A stretch of 7,377 nucleotides of DNA from Nitrososphaerales archaeon TH5896 (GCA_014523625.1 JAATVP010000264.1:1-7377); one strand, 5' to 3'. Shown: positions 1-4,863, numbered from the stretch's first letter. Notes: generated from the sequence alone by a model not told the origin. Translations and numbers: made by a program.

Positions 1-2
1 CG

Positions 3-236
3 TTCTTCATGAGAAATGTGGTTATAAGACAGGATCAATTCCAAGGCTGCACCGCTACTTCATCCCCGTTCGAATTAAAACAAGGAGAAGAGGTTACAGT
101 GGCCGGTCCAGTTCCTGGGACAATATACCAAGCAATCAAGGCTGGGAAAACTCCAGCGACCGTCACTGTTTATTACTTAACAGAGAATAGGCAGCCCGGT
201 AACGTTACAAAAACATTTGTATTCACCATTAGTTAG
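3..236 (+). CDS. C-terminal end of a beta-rich, probably exported protein (5' end outside window)
   Basis: The frame is open to the left edge of the window. The ATG at 9 has no visible promoter, so this is more likely the tail of a longer protein than a complete 75-residue one. The residues alternate hydrophobic and polar as in an Ig-like or other beta-sandwich domain (for example TPATVTVYYL and TKTFVFTIS). One N-V-T glycosylation sequon sits near the end, which fits an extracytoplasmic location. I do not recognise the family. The stop codon lies in a tandem TTAG-TTAG (229-236). Without one copy the frame would continue as S-A-Q-D-D-I-L-A-M-I-E-D-D-E-S and stop at 282, so the present stop may be a recent truncation of a short acidic tail. 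Confidence 0.6.
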   Translation, partial: FFMRNVVIRQDQFQGCTATSSPFELKQGEEVTVAGPVPGTIYQAIKAGKTPATVTVYYLTENRQPGNVTKTFVFTIS

Positions 237-353
237 CGCTCAAGATGACATACTTGCTATGATAGAAGATGACGAAAGTTAGTTTCCTTCAAAAGTATGC
301 AGACAAGCCAATCAAATTGAAACTTTGGATGTCCTCAATTTTCCCAACTCTTG

Positions 354-361
354 TTTATATA
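354..361 (+). promoter_or_regulatory. TATA box for the small secreted protein at 381
   Basis: The box TTTATATA is centred about 24 bases before the ATG at 381 and about 26 before the ATG at 384. This is the archaeal TATA-to-start-site distance, so the mRNA is probably leaderless. Position 384 (M-K-N-N) is as likely a true start as 381 (M-M-K-N-N). No Shine-Dalgarno sequence is present. Confidence 0.65.
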
Positions 362-380
362 CTAGGTTACCCATCGACAC

Positions 381-659
381 ATGATGAAAAACAATATTGT
401 AATAGGAATAGTTGTTGCCATGGCTTTGGGCGTTGTCATAACAGGTAGCACGTTTACAGCGGTATCAGCGCAAGGGAATATGACTGCAGGTGGCGGTGGG
501 AACATGACTGCAGGTGGCGGGGACATAGTACAGCAGTTAAAGTCAGCCGCTGTCACAGCAAAACTCATAGACAATAAGAAAATGTTTATAATCGCTTGCC
601 TGCCCGAGATGACAGATCCAGATACCCAGTGCTCAGTTGCCAACCTAGAACTGCGATAA
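381..659 (+). CDS. Small secreted protein with N-M-T/Gly repeats
   Basis: The 92-residue protein begins with a Sec-type signal peptide: a short Lys/Asn start, then a hydrophobic core at about residues 6-22 and an A-V-S-A-Q cleavage region near 28-31. The mature protein opens with two copies of N-M-T-A-G-G-G, each an N-glycosylation sequon in a glycine linker. A short globular tail follows (about residues 48-92) with two cysteines near the end (I-A-C-L-P and T-Q-C-S-V) that could form a disulphide outside the cell. The signal-peptide and N-M-T/Gly layout matches the protein at 1096, so the two look like paralogues. The family is unknown to me. The gene has its own promoter, a T-rich terminator follows it, and it appears monocistronic. 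Exported location is well supported; function is not. Confidence 0.75.
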   Translation: MMKNNIVIGIVVAMALGVVITGSTFTAVSAQGNMTAGGGGNMTAGGGDIVQQLKSAAVTAKLIDNKKMFIIACLPEMTDPDTQCSVANLELR

Positions 660-678
660 AAGAATGAGTTTTAGAGGA

Positions 679-745
679 TAGGGTCAAAGAGAAACCCCTA
701 CCTTCGTCTTTTTTATTTTTATTCGGTTTTTGTTGTTGTTCTTTT
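679..745 (+). terminator. Weak hairpin followed by long T-rich tract
   Basis: A short stem (TAGGG at 679-683 with CCCTA at 696-700) is followed from about 709 by several runs of four to six T. Archaeal transcription ends at such T-tracts, so this should terminate the gene that stops at 659. Confidence 0.6.
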
Positions 746-899
746 AGTACCTTACTCCTTACTCCCTTAATCAAATTGAAGTATCAAATGCCTTACACTG
801 TTTAAGAAAGCTGCAGAATATATTGGAGATGAGTTTAAAGAAAATACAGAATTAGCCCAGCATGAAACAGGTATACATAACGTGATGAGATGCAAAGTC

Positions 900-907
900 T
901 TTATATA
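900..907 (+). promoter_or_regulatory. Candidate TATA box ahead of a hairpin, with no ORF behind it
   Basis: TTTATATA here predicts a start site near 930. No start codon lies there, but a strong stem-loop begins at 933. A second TATA-like sequence (TTTATAAA, 924-931) lies between them. Either the region makes a non-coding RNA or the A/T-rich sequence only mimics a promoter. The rest of the 660-1065 gap holds the terminator at 679-745, an unassigned 42-codon open frame without a start (780-908), and no recognisable gene. Confidence 0.35.
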
Positions 908-932
908 ATAAAATAAAAAAAACTTTATAAAA

Positions 933-971
933 ACAGAAGTCAATGGGAAATCATATTCCCATCAACTCTGT
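933..971 (+). ncRNA. Stem-loop, possible small RNA 5' end
   Basis: The inner stem TGGGAA/TTCCCA (944-949 with 956-961) closes a six-base loop. A three-by-three internal loop separates it from an outer stem, ACAGAAGT (933-940) with ACTCTGT (965-971), which has one bulged A. The hairpin begins about 26-29 bases after the TATA box at 900-907, where a transcript would start. No T-tract follows directly, so it is not a typical terminator. An RNA gene is inferred from layout only; no known RNA family was recognised. Confidence 0.3.
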
Positions 972-1039
972 CTTGATATGTCTAGTGTTTAATTTAACTC
1001 TACAACATTAGATTAAACTGTTGTGGCTAAGAGACTTTC

Positions 1040-1061
1040 TTCTAGCCAAATTCTAGCCAAA
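1040..1061 (+). repeat. Tandem 11-bp repeat TTCTAGCCAAA x2
   Basis: Two perfect head-to-tail copies of TTCTAGCCAAA (1040-1050 and 1051-1061) end about five bases before the TATA box of the gene at 1096. An inverted partner of the core (TGGCTA, 1024-1029) lies just upstream. The position covers the expected transcription factor B (BRE) and upstream activator zone, so it could be an operator; it could also be a simple duplication. Confidence 0.5.
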
Positions 1062-1065
1062 ATTG

Positions 1066-1073
1066 TTATATAT
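1066..1073 (+). promoter_or_regulatory. TATA box that fixes the start at 1096
   Basis: TTATATAT within 1066-1073 is centred about 26 bases before the ATG at 1096. The upstream in-frame candidates (TTG at 1063, ATG at 1072) lie before or inside the box and cannot be in a transcript made from it. The start at 1096 also gives a normal-length signal peptide. Confidence 0.65.
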
Positions 1074-1095
1074 GATAAAGCTGATTTGCTATTTG

Positions 1096-1335
1096 ATGAT
1101 AAGTCAAATATTTGTAGCCATTGGCGTCGCAATCGTTGCGTCAGTTTTGGTGACTGGACTTGCATCCACTATTTATGCACAGTCAAATATGACTGGTGGA
1201 AACATGACTGGTGGAAACATGAGTATGCCGGCTGCTGGAACCACAGGTGACGGTGGAAGCAGCGACGGTGATGGAGATGATGGAAACGGAGACGGTGATG
1301 GAGATGGAGACGGAGACGGTGATGGAGATAATTAG
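1096..1335 (+). CDS. Small secreted protein with N-M-T-G-G repeats and an Asp-Gly tail
   Basis: The 79-residue protein has a signal peptide (about residues 1-29, hydrophobic core I-F-V-A-I-G-V-A-I-V, ending T-I-Y-A-Q). Two N-M-T-G-G repeats carrying sequons follow, then a third N-M-S. The C-terminal third is almost only Asp and Gly (D-G-D-G-D type), very acidic and reminiscent of the D-x-D-x-D-G calcium loop of EF-hand and thrombospondin-3 repeats. Calcium binding is an inference; the tail could simply be disordered. At DNA level the tail is built of GGNGAY units that are prone to slippage, so its length may vary between strains. Its layout matches the protein at 381, suggesting duplication. 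Leaderless transcription is supported by the TATA box at 1066. Confidence 0.75.
   Translation: MISQIFVAIGVAIVASVLVTGLASTIYAQSNMTGGNMTGGNMSMPAAGTTGDGGSSDGDGDDGNGDGDGDGDGDGDGDN
1243..1331 (+). repeat. Purine-rich GGNGAY microsatellite coding for (Asp-Gly)n
   Basis: Alternating GGT/GGA and GAC/GAT codons form imperfect 6-bp repeats over about 85 bases at the 3' end of the gene at 1096. Synonymous codons vary (GGAGAC, GGTGAT, GGAGAT), so this is not a fresh perfect expansion. In-frame length change would lengthen or shorten the acidic tail without breaking the gene. Confidence 0.75.
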
Positions 1336-1375
1336 TAAGTAAGCATTTATTTAAATCCCTGAAACACGTTTATGA

Positions 1376-1387
1376 TTTTATTTTTTT
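1376..1387 (+). terminator. T-tract terminator between convergent genes
   Basis: TTTTATTTTTTT lies about 40 bases after the stop at 1335. It should end the plus-strand transcript before the convergent gene at 1458. A perfect 6-bp inverted repeat (GATCTA 1402-1407, TAGATC 1417-1422) and a short A-run (T-tract on the minus strand, about 1428-1434) follow and may serve the opposing transcript. Confidence 0.6.
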
Positions 1388-1457
1388 GTTGAGCTCCATC
1401 TGATCTACTTTAAGAATAGATCTCCAATAAAAATTAGAATGACTCATATTAATTTGG

Positions 1458-1715
1458 CTAAAGTTCCAAGCTATCCAAAGTCACATTTGTTGAGAGTTCA
1501 AGCAGTGGCTCAAAGATCTTCCAAAAATCTTCGCTACTAATACGAATCACTGGAGTGTCACTCGTCTTTGTATCATTTGTTTCCAGCCACGTCACAATTA
1601 TTTTTTGTTTGTCCGAGTTTGTAGAATTGGTTTGAGCTGTAACAACTATATTTTCATTGATAACAGCAAAACCGATTATAGCTACGGCTATGAATATAAT
1701 AATGTGTTTGCTCAT
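1458..1715 (-). CDS. Small secreted protein with three N-glycosylation sequons
   Basis: From the ATG at 1715 the protein has 85 residues and a classic signal peptide: M-S-K-H, then a hydrophobic core (about residues 5-19) and V-V-T-A-Q around 24-28. The mature part carries sequons N-S-T (30), N-D-T (47) and N-V-T (77) and a hydrophobic amphipathic segment S-S-E-D-F-W-K-I-F-E-P-L-L-E-L near 60-74. The frame can also start at 1745, adding ten residues (M-L-S-Y-L-L-N-N-C-S). A TATA-like sequence on the minus strand at 1791-1799 would give a short leader before 1745, so that start is not excluded. I prefer 1715 because it gives a normal signal peptide. The family is unrecognised. It is one of four exported, sequon-bearing proteins of this window with an N-terminal signal peptide. 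Confidence 0.7.
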   Translation of the reverse strand: MSKHIIIFIAVAIIGFAVINENIVVTAQTNSTNSDKQKIIVTWLETNDTKTSDTPVIRISSEDFWKIFEPLLELSTNVTLDSLEL

Positions 1716-1750
1716 GCTACAATTATTTAATAAATAACTCAACATTCTAT

Positions 1751-1926
1751 TTACTCACTTATCAGAAAAAAATCATAAAATTCATTACTCTTTATATAGT
1801 AGTAGAATATTATCTTCAAAAGTTCGATTCGTATTGATGAGATACCAACTTTGCTGTTTTCTAAACGATCTTCTATCTCGTCGAAAGTCTTGCCGACACC
1901 ATTTAATACTATCACTGTATCAGTGT
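1751..1926 (-). pseudogene. Detached 3' part of the frameshifted gene at 1912-2112
   Basis: Just past a one-base shift near 1927-1932, another minus-strand frame reads I-H-T-D-T-V-I-V-L-N-G-V-G-K and continues T-F-D-E-I-E-D-R-L-E-N. It then runs on through less convincing residues to a TAA at 1751-1753. The L-N-x-x-G-K-T-F-D-E-I segment is what I would expect as the C-terminal end of small proteins with an R-C-A-I-G core, and it continues naturally from L-K-R-L-G in the first frame. The sequence after about residue 30 also holds the TATA-like sequence for the next gene, so the original gene probably ended near 1830-1840. No independent start codon is evident. Confidence 0.55.
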
Positions 1927-2112
1927 GGATCCCAACCTTTTTAATGCATATAATGCAAACTGTAATGTATTTGTTGTATCAAAAAGGTGCTTACCATCCC
2001 AACCAAAATAGCTCATTAATACACCGATAGCGCATCTGCCATTATTCCCATCCGAATATTGCTCCCGAACCTGACTGAACTTCTTTCCGTATTCGTGTAA
2101 AATTTGAGACAT
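1912..2112 (-). CDS. 5' part of a frameshifted small protein with an R-C-A-I-G core
   Basis: The surviving frame gives 66 residues: a helical start (M-S-Q-I-L-H-E-Y-G-K-K-F), then D-G-N-N-G-R-C-A-I-G-V-L-M-S-Y-F-G-W-D-G and a helix F-A-L-Y-A-L-K-R-L. The last residues (S-T-L-I-Q) look like out-of-frame sequence. The R-C-A-x-G core followed later by L-N-x-x-G-x-T-F-x-E-I recalls small bacterial and archaeal proteins of the DUF6197 type; that match is from memory of the pattern and tentative. A loss of one base around 1927-1932 (near GGATCC) explains the change of frame. The TATA box at 2133-2141 lies at leaderless distance, so the 5' end seems intact. Function is unknown; the product is probably cytoplasmic, with no signal peptide. 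A sequencing indel is the alternative to a real lesion. Confidence 0.6.
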   Translation of the reverse strand: MSQILHEYGKKFSQVREQYSDGNNGRCAIGVLMSYFGWDGKHLFDTTNTLQFALYALKRLGSTLIQ

Positions 2113-2132
2113 AGTTAATTTCCGTTTTACAT

Positions 2133-2141
2133 GTTATATAC
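2133..2141 (-). promoter_or_regulatory. TATA box for the minus-strand gene starting at 2112
   Basis: GTATATAAC on the minus strand is centred 25 bases before the ATG at 2112, consistent with a leaderless transcript. The box is nearly palindromic, so weak transcription in the other direction is also conceivable. Confidence 0.55.
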
Positions 2142-2232
2142 AATCTTTACTTAACATGCTAATCAGCAACTTATCTGCGAAGACTATGGAAACACTTCAA
2201 ATTTTTCGTGTATTAGTGCTGTATTGAAATAG

Positions 2233-2287
2233 CAGGTAGCAGGCTAGTGGTGTAGCCGATAGATATGGACGGACCTGCTCCTACCTG
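2233..2287. other. Long bulged stem-loop in an intergenic gap
   Basis: CAGGTAG (2233-2239) pairs with CTACCTG (2281-2287), and CAGG (2240-2243) with CCTG (2274-2277), leaving a three-base CTC bulge. The loop holds a competing small hairpin, GGCTA (2242-2246) with TAGCC (2253-2257). The stem is richer in G/C than the surrounding sequence. It may be a structured RNA or a relic of a mobile element end. The rest of the 2142-2472 gap shows only the inverted repeat at 2328-2355 and no gene. Confidence 0.4.
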
Positions 2288-2327
2288 AGTGATTTAGCTC
2301 AATGCATAAAATACGGTCGAATTCATA

Positions 2328-2355
2328 ACTTTTTCTAATACAGAATTAGAAAAGT
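2328..2355. terminator. Perfect A/T-rich inverted repeat, possible bidirectional terminator
   Basis: TTTTCTAAT (2331-2339) and ATTAGAAAA (2345-2353) pair perfectly around a five-base loop. The stem extends outward to ACT/AGT if one T is bulged. The symmetrical T-runs suit termination on either strand. It lies about 120 bases beyond the stop of the minus-strand gene at 2473, so the assignment is uncertain. Confidence 0.4.
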
Positions 2356-2472
2356 GTGATAAACGGTCAGGTGCTGACTAGAATTCACTTCATATACTAT
2401 GATAAACGTCTTTTGAAGATACAAAAAGTTACTTCGCTAAAATTTTCAATTGCAGCTTCTACTTCATATCTC

Positions 2473-2967
2473 TTATCTTGCTTTTTTAGTCTTTACACGC
2501 TCTGTCGCTTTCTTTATTACTTCAGCCGTTTGAGGAGCTGCTTCTTTCATATCTTCCACCGTTTGTCTGAACGACTCAGCTGATTCATTTGCTGCTGCAA
2601 CGGTTTCATCTAATGTCTTGGCAGTATCCCTGATCATTCCCCTTTCCTTAAGATCTCTAGATATCTTACTTATCTCTATTGTGGTATCTCTCATAGTAAT
2701 AGTTGCTTCATGGACCGTTGCAACCAACTCATCAATCGCTCCGCTCTCACGTAAAGCTCGTACGGTATCTCTAATACTTGCCGAGATATTTCTAATTGCG
2801 ATTGCAACATTCTTTATTGAATCTATTTTTTGTTGAATATTTGGATCCACACTTGACGTTGTGGTTGTTGTTGGTGTTGATTCGGTTGTCACACGATCTT
2901 CGACTATATCTTTTGTGATTCCGTCGTCATCAGTTGAGTTCAAAGTCCACATGTACGTATGGGTCAT
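2473..2967 (-). CDS. Coiled-coil, helix-rich cytoplasmic protein
   Basis: The 164-residue protein has an acidic, polar start, a Thr-rich linker (T-T-E-S-T-P-T-T-T-T-T-S-S, about residues 27-39), then almost unbroken amphipathic helix from about residue 42 to the end. It is rich in Ala, Glu, Thr and Ile with repeated short patterns such as I-R-N-I-S-A-S-I-R-D-T and D-T-A-K-T-L-D-E-T-V. There is no signal peptide or membrane segment. The helix resembles phasin, DUF948 or methyl-accepting coiled-coil regions in general character only; I do not recognise a family. The start at 2967 fits a TATA-like TTTTATAAAA near 2995-3004 with a short leader. A second TATA-like TTATAA at 2971-2976 would favour the in-frame ATG at 2952. 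At the 3' end an A6 run (T6 at 2482-2487) precedes a plausible out-of-frame helical tail. Confidence 0.7.
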   Translation of the reverse strand: MTHTYMWTLNSTDDDGITKDIVEDRVTTESTPTTTTTSSVDPNIQQKIDSIKNVAIAIRNISASIRDTVRALRESGAIDELVATVHEATITMRDTTIEISKISRDLKERGMIRDTAKTLDETVAAANESAESFRQTVEDMKEAAPQTAEVIKKATERVKTKKAR

Positions 2968-3916
2968 AATTTATAAGTATTTTCGATTTATTGCTATTTT
3001 ATAAAACATGACCGACTGAAAAAGCACTTTGACCCAAATGAGTTAACTAGGACAAGAATTGTCCCCTATCAGAATCTTGCATCGAACCGCTAAGAAAAAT
3101 TCGTGTATATTTTATTCCCGAGTGGCTTTTCGCAGGTAAATTGGGTAGATTCTAAGTCTCTAATAATACACCGATTATTGTTGAAGATACAACTACAAAG
3201 GCTACCCGATCAGTAGTCTTGATAAAGTCAAAGTTTGATAGCTTTAATTATCGCTCATACAAAAAAGCCCTTATTCCTATTGACTGGAGCGCTTGAACGC
3301 AGGTAATTAGAGGAAAGGGGTTGTAAGATAATGGATTTTACCCTATCCCCCCTGAATATTAAATGGACATTTTTTTGAACGTCGGATCAGGATTATGAAC
3401 GCTTTAACGAGTGTGGAACAAGATTGCAGGGAAAGTTAGACGAATGTAATCGTCGCTGATACGTTTGGGATCATTGGTATGGAACGACTGTCATGTTTAG
3501 TTCTACAGATGAAGGAATAAGGACTAAGGAGCAATCAGGTTAGCCAATCGCGTATTCACTAAGTGGTCAAGGAGTGTCAGTGACATTTTTAGAGGATATT
3601 AATAAATGCTGAGAACTGTAGTAATCGAATTTACTTTTCTAGATATAACGAATTGAGACAATGGCCTTATTATTGGAGTATCACACAAGCTAAATAATAA
3701 AACAGTAAATCCCTTGAACAGAGATATAATCCTGCATTACTATTCTAAAACAGAATCACTTTGAGACACTATTGTGCCTTGAAGTTGTATTGTTTTCATC
3801 ACACCATTCAATAATACATTACTATTTAGAATTTTATCGACTTTCACCTATTTGATCTATCACTATCTAATAATTCCTATCATAATAGTTTTGTCCGCAA
3901 ACCCATAAAAAGAGGA
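2968..3916. other. About 950-bp stretch with no convincing gene
   Basis: All six frames are broken by frequent stops. Three short open pieces look mildly protein-like. One lies near 3007-3090 on the plus strand (H-F-D-P-N-E-L-T-R-T-R-I-V-P-Y). A second is near 3395-3515 (N-V-I-V-A-D-T-F-G-I-I-G-M-E-R-L-S). The third spans 3460-3612 with one TAG at 3541 (T-V-M-F-S-S-T-D-E-G-I-R-T-K-E, then A-Y-S-L-S-G-Q-G-V-S-V-T-F). None could be assigned. A loose G-run/C-run pairing (about 3309-3351) is present. The stretch is most simply read as decayed coding DNA or spacer. Confidence 0.5.
3905..3912 (-). terminator. T-tract after the CHRD gene
   Basis: On the minus strand CTCTTTTTA lies a few bases after the stop of the gene ending at 3917. 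This is a typical archaeal T-tract terminator. Confidence 0.45.
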
Positions 3917-4669
3917 CTATTGAGGAAGATTTGGCGTTATCTTCCCCACGATTTTTCCTAATGGTGCGTCAAATGTCTGGACTCGAATATATGCGTTTCC
4001 ATCAAGAATTAACTTCTCCAGGTCAGACACCTGATCTATGTTCAACCTTCCGGTGAAATCAGAAGAGGTAAAATTACCTTCAACAAGTGTTCCACTGATT
4101 GGACCACTTATGCCTTCATTGACTCCGCTTCTAAGTTGGACTAGGTCAACGTATCGTCCACCACTGGACGCTGCTACAAATACATCTGTAACCTTATCGA
4201 TATTGTTTGCATCGATAGTATATTGCATGGTATCTCCATACCTGCCTACAACCGTAAACTCACCAGTTCCAGTCGCATTCGTGACAGTTGGCGGGAAGGT
4301 CAATTCTCCGGTGAGGTTTGCAGAAAACTGTGGAGTAGATCCTTGCGCTTGTGTAGTATTCCCAACTCCCGCTGTTGTGGCATTAGTACCTGTGGTATTG
4401 TTCTGGGCTCCTGCTGTTGTGGCATTAGTACCTGTGGTATTATTCTGGGCTCCTGCTGTTGTGGCATTAGTACCTGTGGTATTATTCTGGGCTCCTGCTA
4501 TTGTGGCATTAGTACCTGTGGTATTGTTCTGGGCTACAATATTTGCTACAGGAGTCAATGCCGCAATACTTGCAATGAAAAGAGCTGCGATAATATAGAC
4601 TACTGCTGCATAGTTTAGTTTATCCATCAATATAAGAGATTTAGATTTACTAAAAAGGTTTTCTGTCAT
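3917..4669 (-). CDS. Secreted CHRD-domain protein with a sequon-rich repeat stalk
   Basis: The 250-residue protein has three parts. First comes a long signal peptide (residues 1-47) with hydrophobic core A-A-V-V-Y-I-I-A-A-L-F-I-A-S-I-A-A-L and an I-V-A-Q cleavage region. Next are four 14-residue units N-N-T-T-G-T-N-A-T-T-A-G-A-Q (about 48-103). Last is a CHRD domain (about 115-247). Domain marks are F-S-A-N-L-T-G, F-P-P-T-V-T-N-A-T-G-T-G-E-F, Q-Y-T-I-D-A-N-N-I, G-P-I-S-G-T-L and the closing Y-I-R-V-Q-T-F-D-A-P-L-G-K-I-V-G-K-I. That last motif is usually Y-V-N-V-H-T-x-x-x-P-x-G-E-I-R-G-Q-I; here the His is Gln. CHRD domains are extracellular beta domains first seen in chordin; their ligand is unclear. 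Each repeat carries N-N-T and N-A-T sequons, so the stalk could be heavily glycosylated. The TATA box at 4687-4696 supports the 4669 start over the internal ATG at 4627. Confidence 0.85.
   Translation of the reverse strand: MTENLFSKSKSLILMDKLNYAAVVYIIAALFIASIAALTPVANIVAQNNTTGTNATIAGAQNNTTGTNATTAGAQNNTTGTNATTAGAQNNTTGTNATTAGVGNTTQAQGSTPQFSANLTGELTFPPTVTNATGTGEFTVVGRYGDTMQYTIDANNIDKVTDVFVAASSGGRYVDLVQLRSGVNEGISGPISGTLVEGNFTSSDFTGRLNIDQVSDLEKLILDGNAYIRVQTFDAPLGKIVGKITPNLPQ
4371..4535 (-). repeat. Four-copy 42-bp tandem repeat in the CHRD gene
   Basis: Units begin on the plus strand at 4371, 4413, 4455 and 4497; the fourth loses the match after about 4535. Copies differ at only one or two positions (GTTGTT versus ATTGTT, TATTG versus TATTA), so the array is young or kept uniform by recombination. 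Because 42 is a multiple of three, copy-number change would alter stalk length in steps of 14 residues. Confidence 0.9.
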
Positions 4670-4686
4670 TGTATGAGAAGACTAGG

Positions 4687-4696
4687 AAATATATTG
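4687..4696 (-). promoter_or_regulatory. TATA box for the CHRD gene
   Basis: AATATATTTC on the minus strand is centred about 23 bases before the ATG at 4669, giving a leaderless or almost leaderless transcript. It excludes neither a short leader nor a secondary start at 4627. Confidence 0.55.
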
Positions 4697-4853
4697 TAAC
4701 CTTATTTGTACAACTTGCAGGGGTTGTATTAGTCCTAGATGAAAGATCCGATAGGGAATTTTAAGAAGTTGTAAGTTATGAGGAATAATAACACTCTTGG
4801 TTAAGGAATAGCCTCGTTTACTAATCTTTCGCAGTCATACTACAGGAAATGAA

Positions 4854-4863
4854 CTTTAAATAG
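4854..4863 (+). promoter_or_regulatory. TATA box for the 29-residue membrane ORF
   Basis: CTTTAAATAG is centred about 26 bases before the ATG at 4885. This exact leaderless spacing is the main reason to accept so short an ORF as a gene. Confidence 0.5.

Noticed and set aside
362..774. Minus-strand open frames opposite the small secreted protein
   Set aside because: They are antisense to a gene with a clear promoter and signal peptide and have no TATA box at a useful distance.
1023..1250. Plus-strand 75-codon ORF overlapping the Asp-Gly protein gene
   Set aside because: Its residues (runs of W, H and C from repeat DNA read out of frame) are not protein-like, and its start lies upstream of the TATA box.
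2285..2335. tRNA-like pieces (TTTAGCTCAATGC and GGTCGAATTC)
   Set aside because: The D-arm-like and T-arm-like motifs are only about 20 bases apart, leaving no room for an anticodon arm, and there are no pairing acceptor ends.
2618..2836. Plus-strand hydrophobic ORF opposite the coiled-coil gene
   Set aside because: The hydrophobicity is the usual antisense reflection of charged helical codons; the minus frame is the better protein.
3309..3351. G-run/C-run pairing (AGGAAAGGGGT with ACCCTATCCCCCC) as a terminator or quadruplex
   Set aside because: The pairing needs mismatches and wobble, no T-tract follows, and there are too few separate G-runs for a quadruplex.
3740..3799. Minus-strand 19-residue ORF (M-K-T-I-Q-L-Q-G-T-I-V-S-Q-S-D-S-V-L-E) with a CTAAATAG box about 27 bases upstream
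   Set aside because: It is too short and without any recognisable character; the box is weak. It is noted because the spacing fits a leaderless start.
4361..4535. CRISPR array
   Set aside because: The 42-bp units are directly adjacent with no spacers and encode an in-frame peptide repeat.
4038..4618. Long plus-strand open frames (186 and 131 codons) opposite the CHRD gene
   Set aside because: They are antisense shadows of the 42-bp repeat and signal peptide region. The minus frame has the signal peptide, the recognised domain and the promoter.
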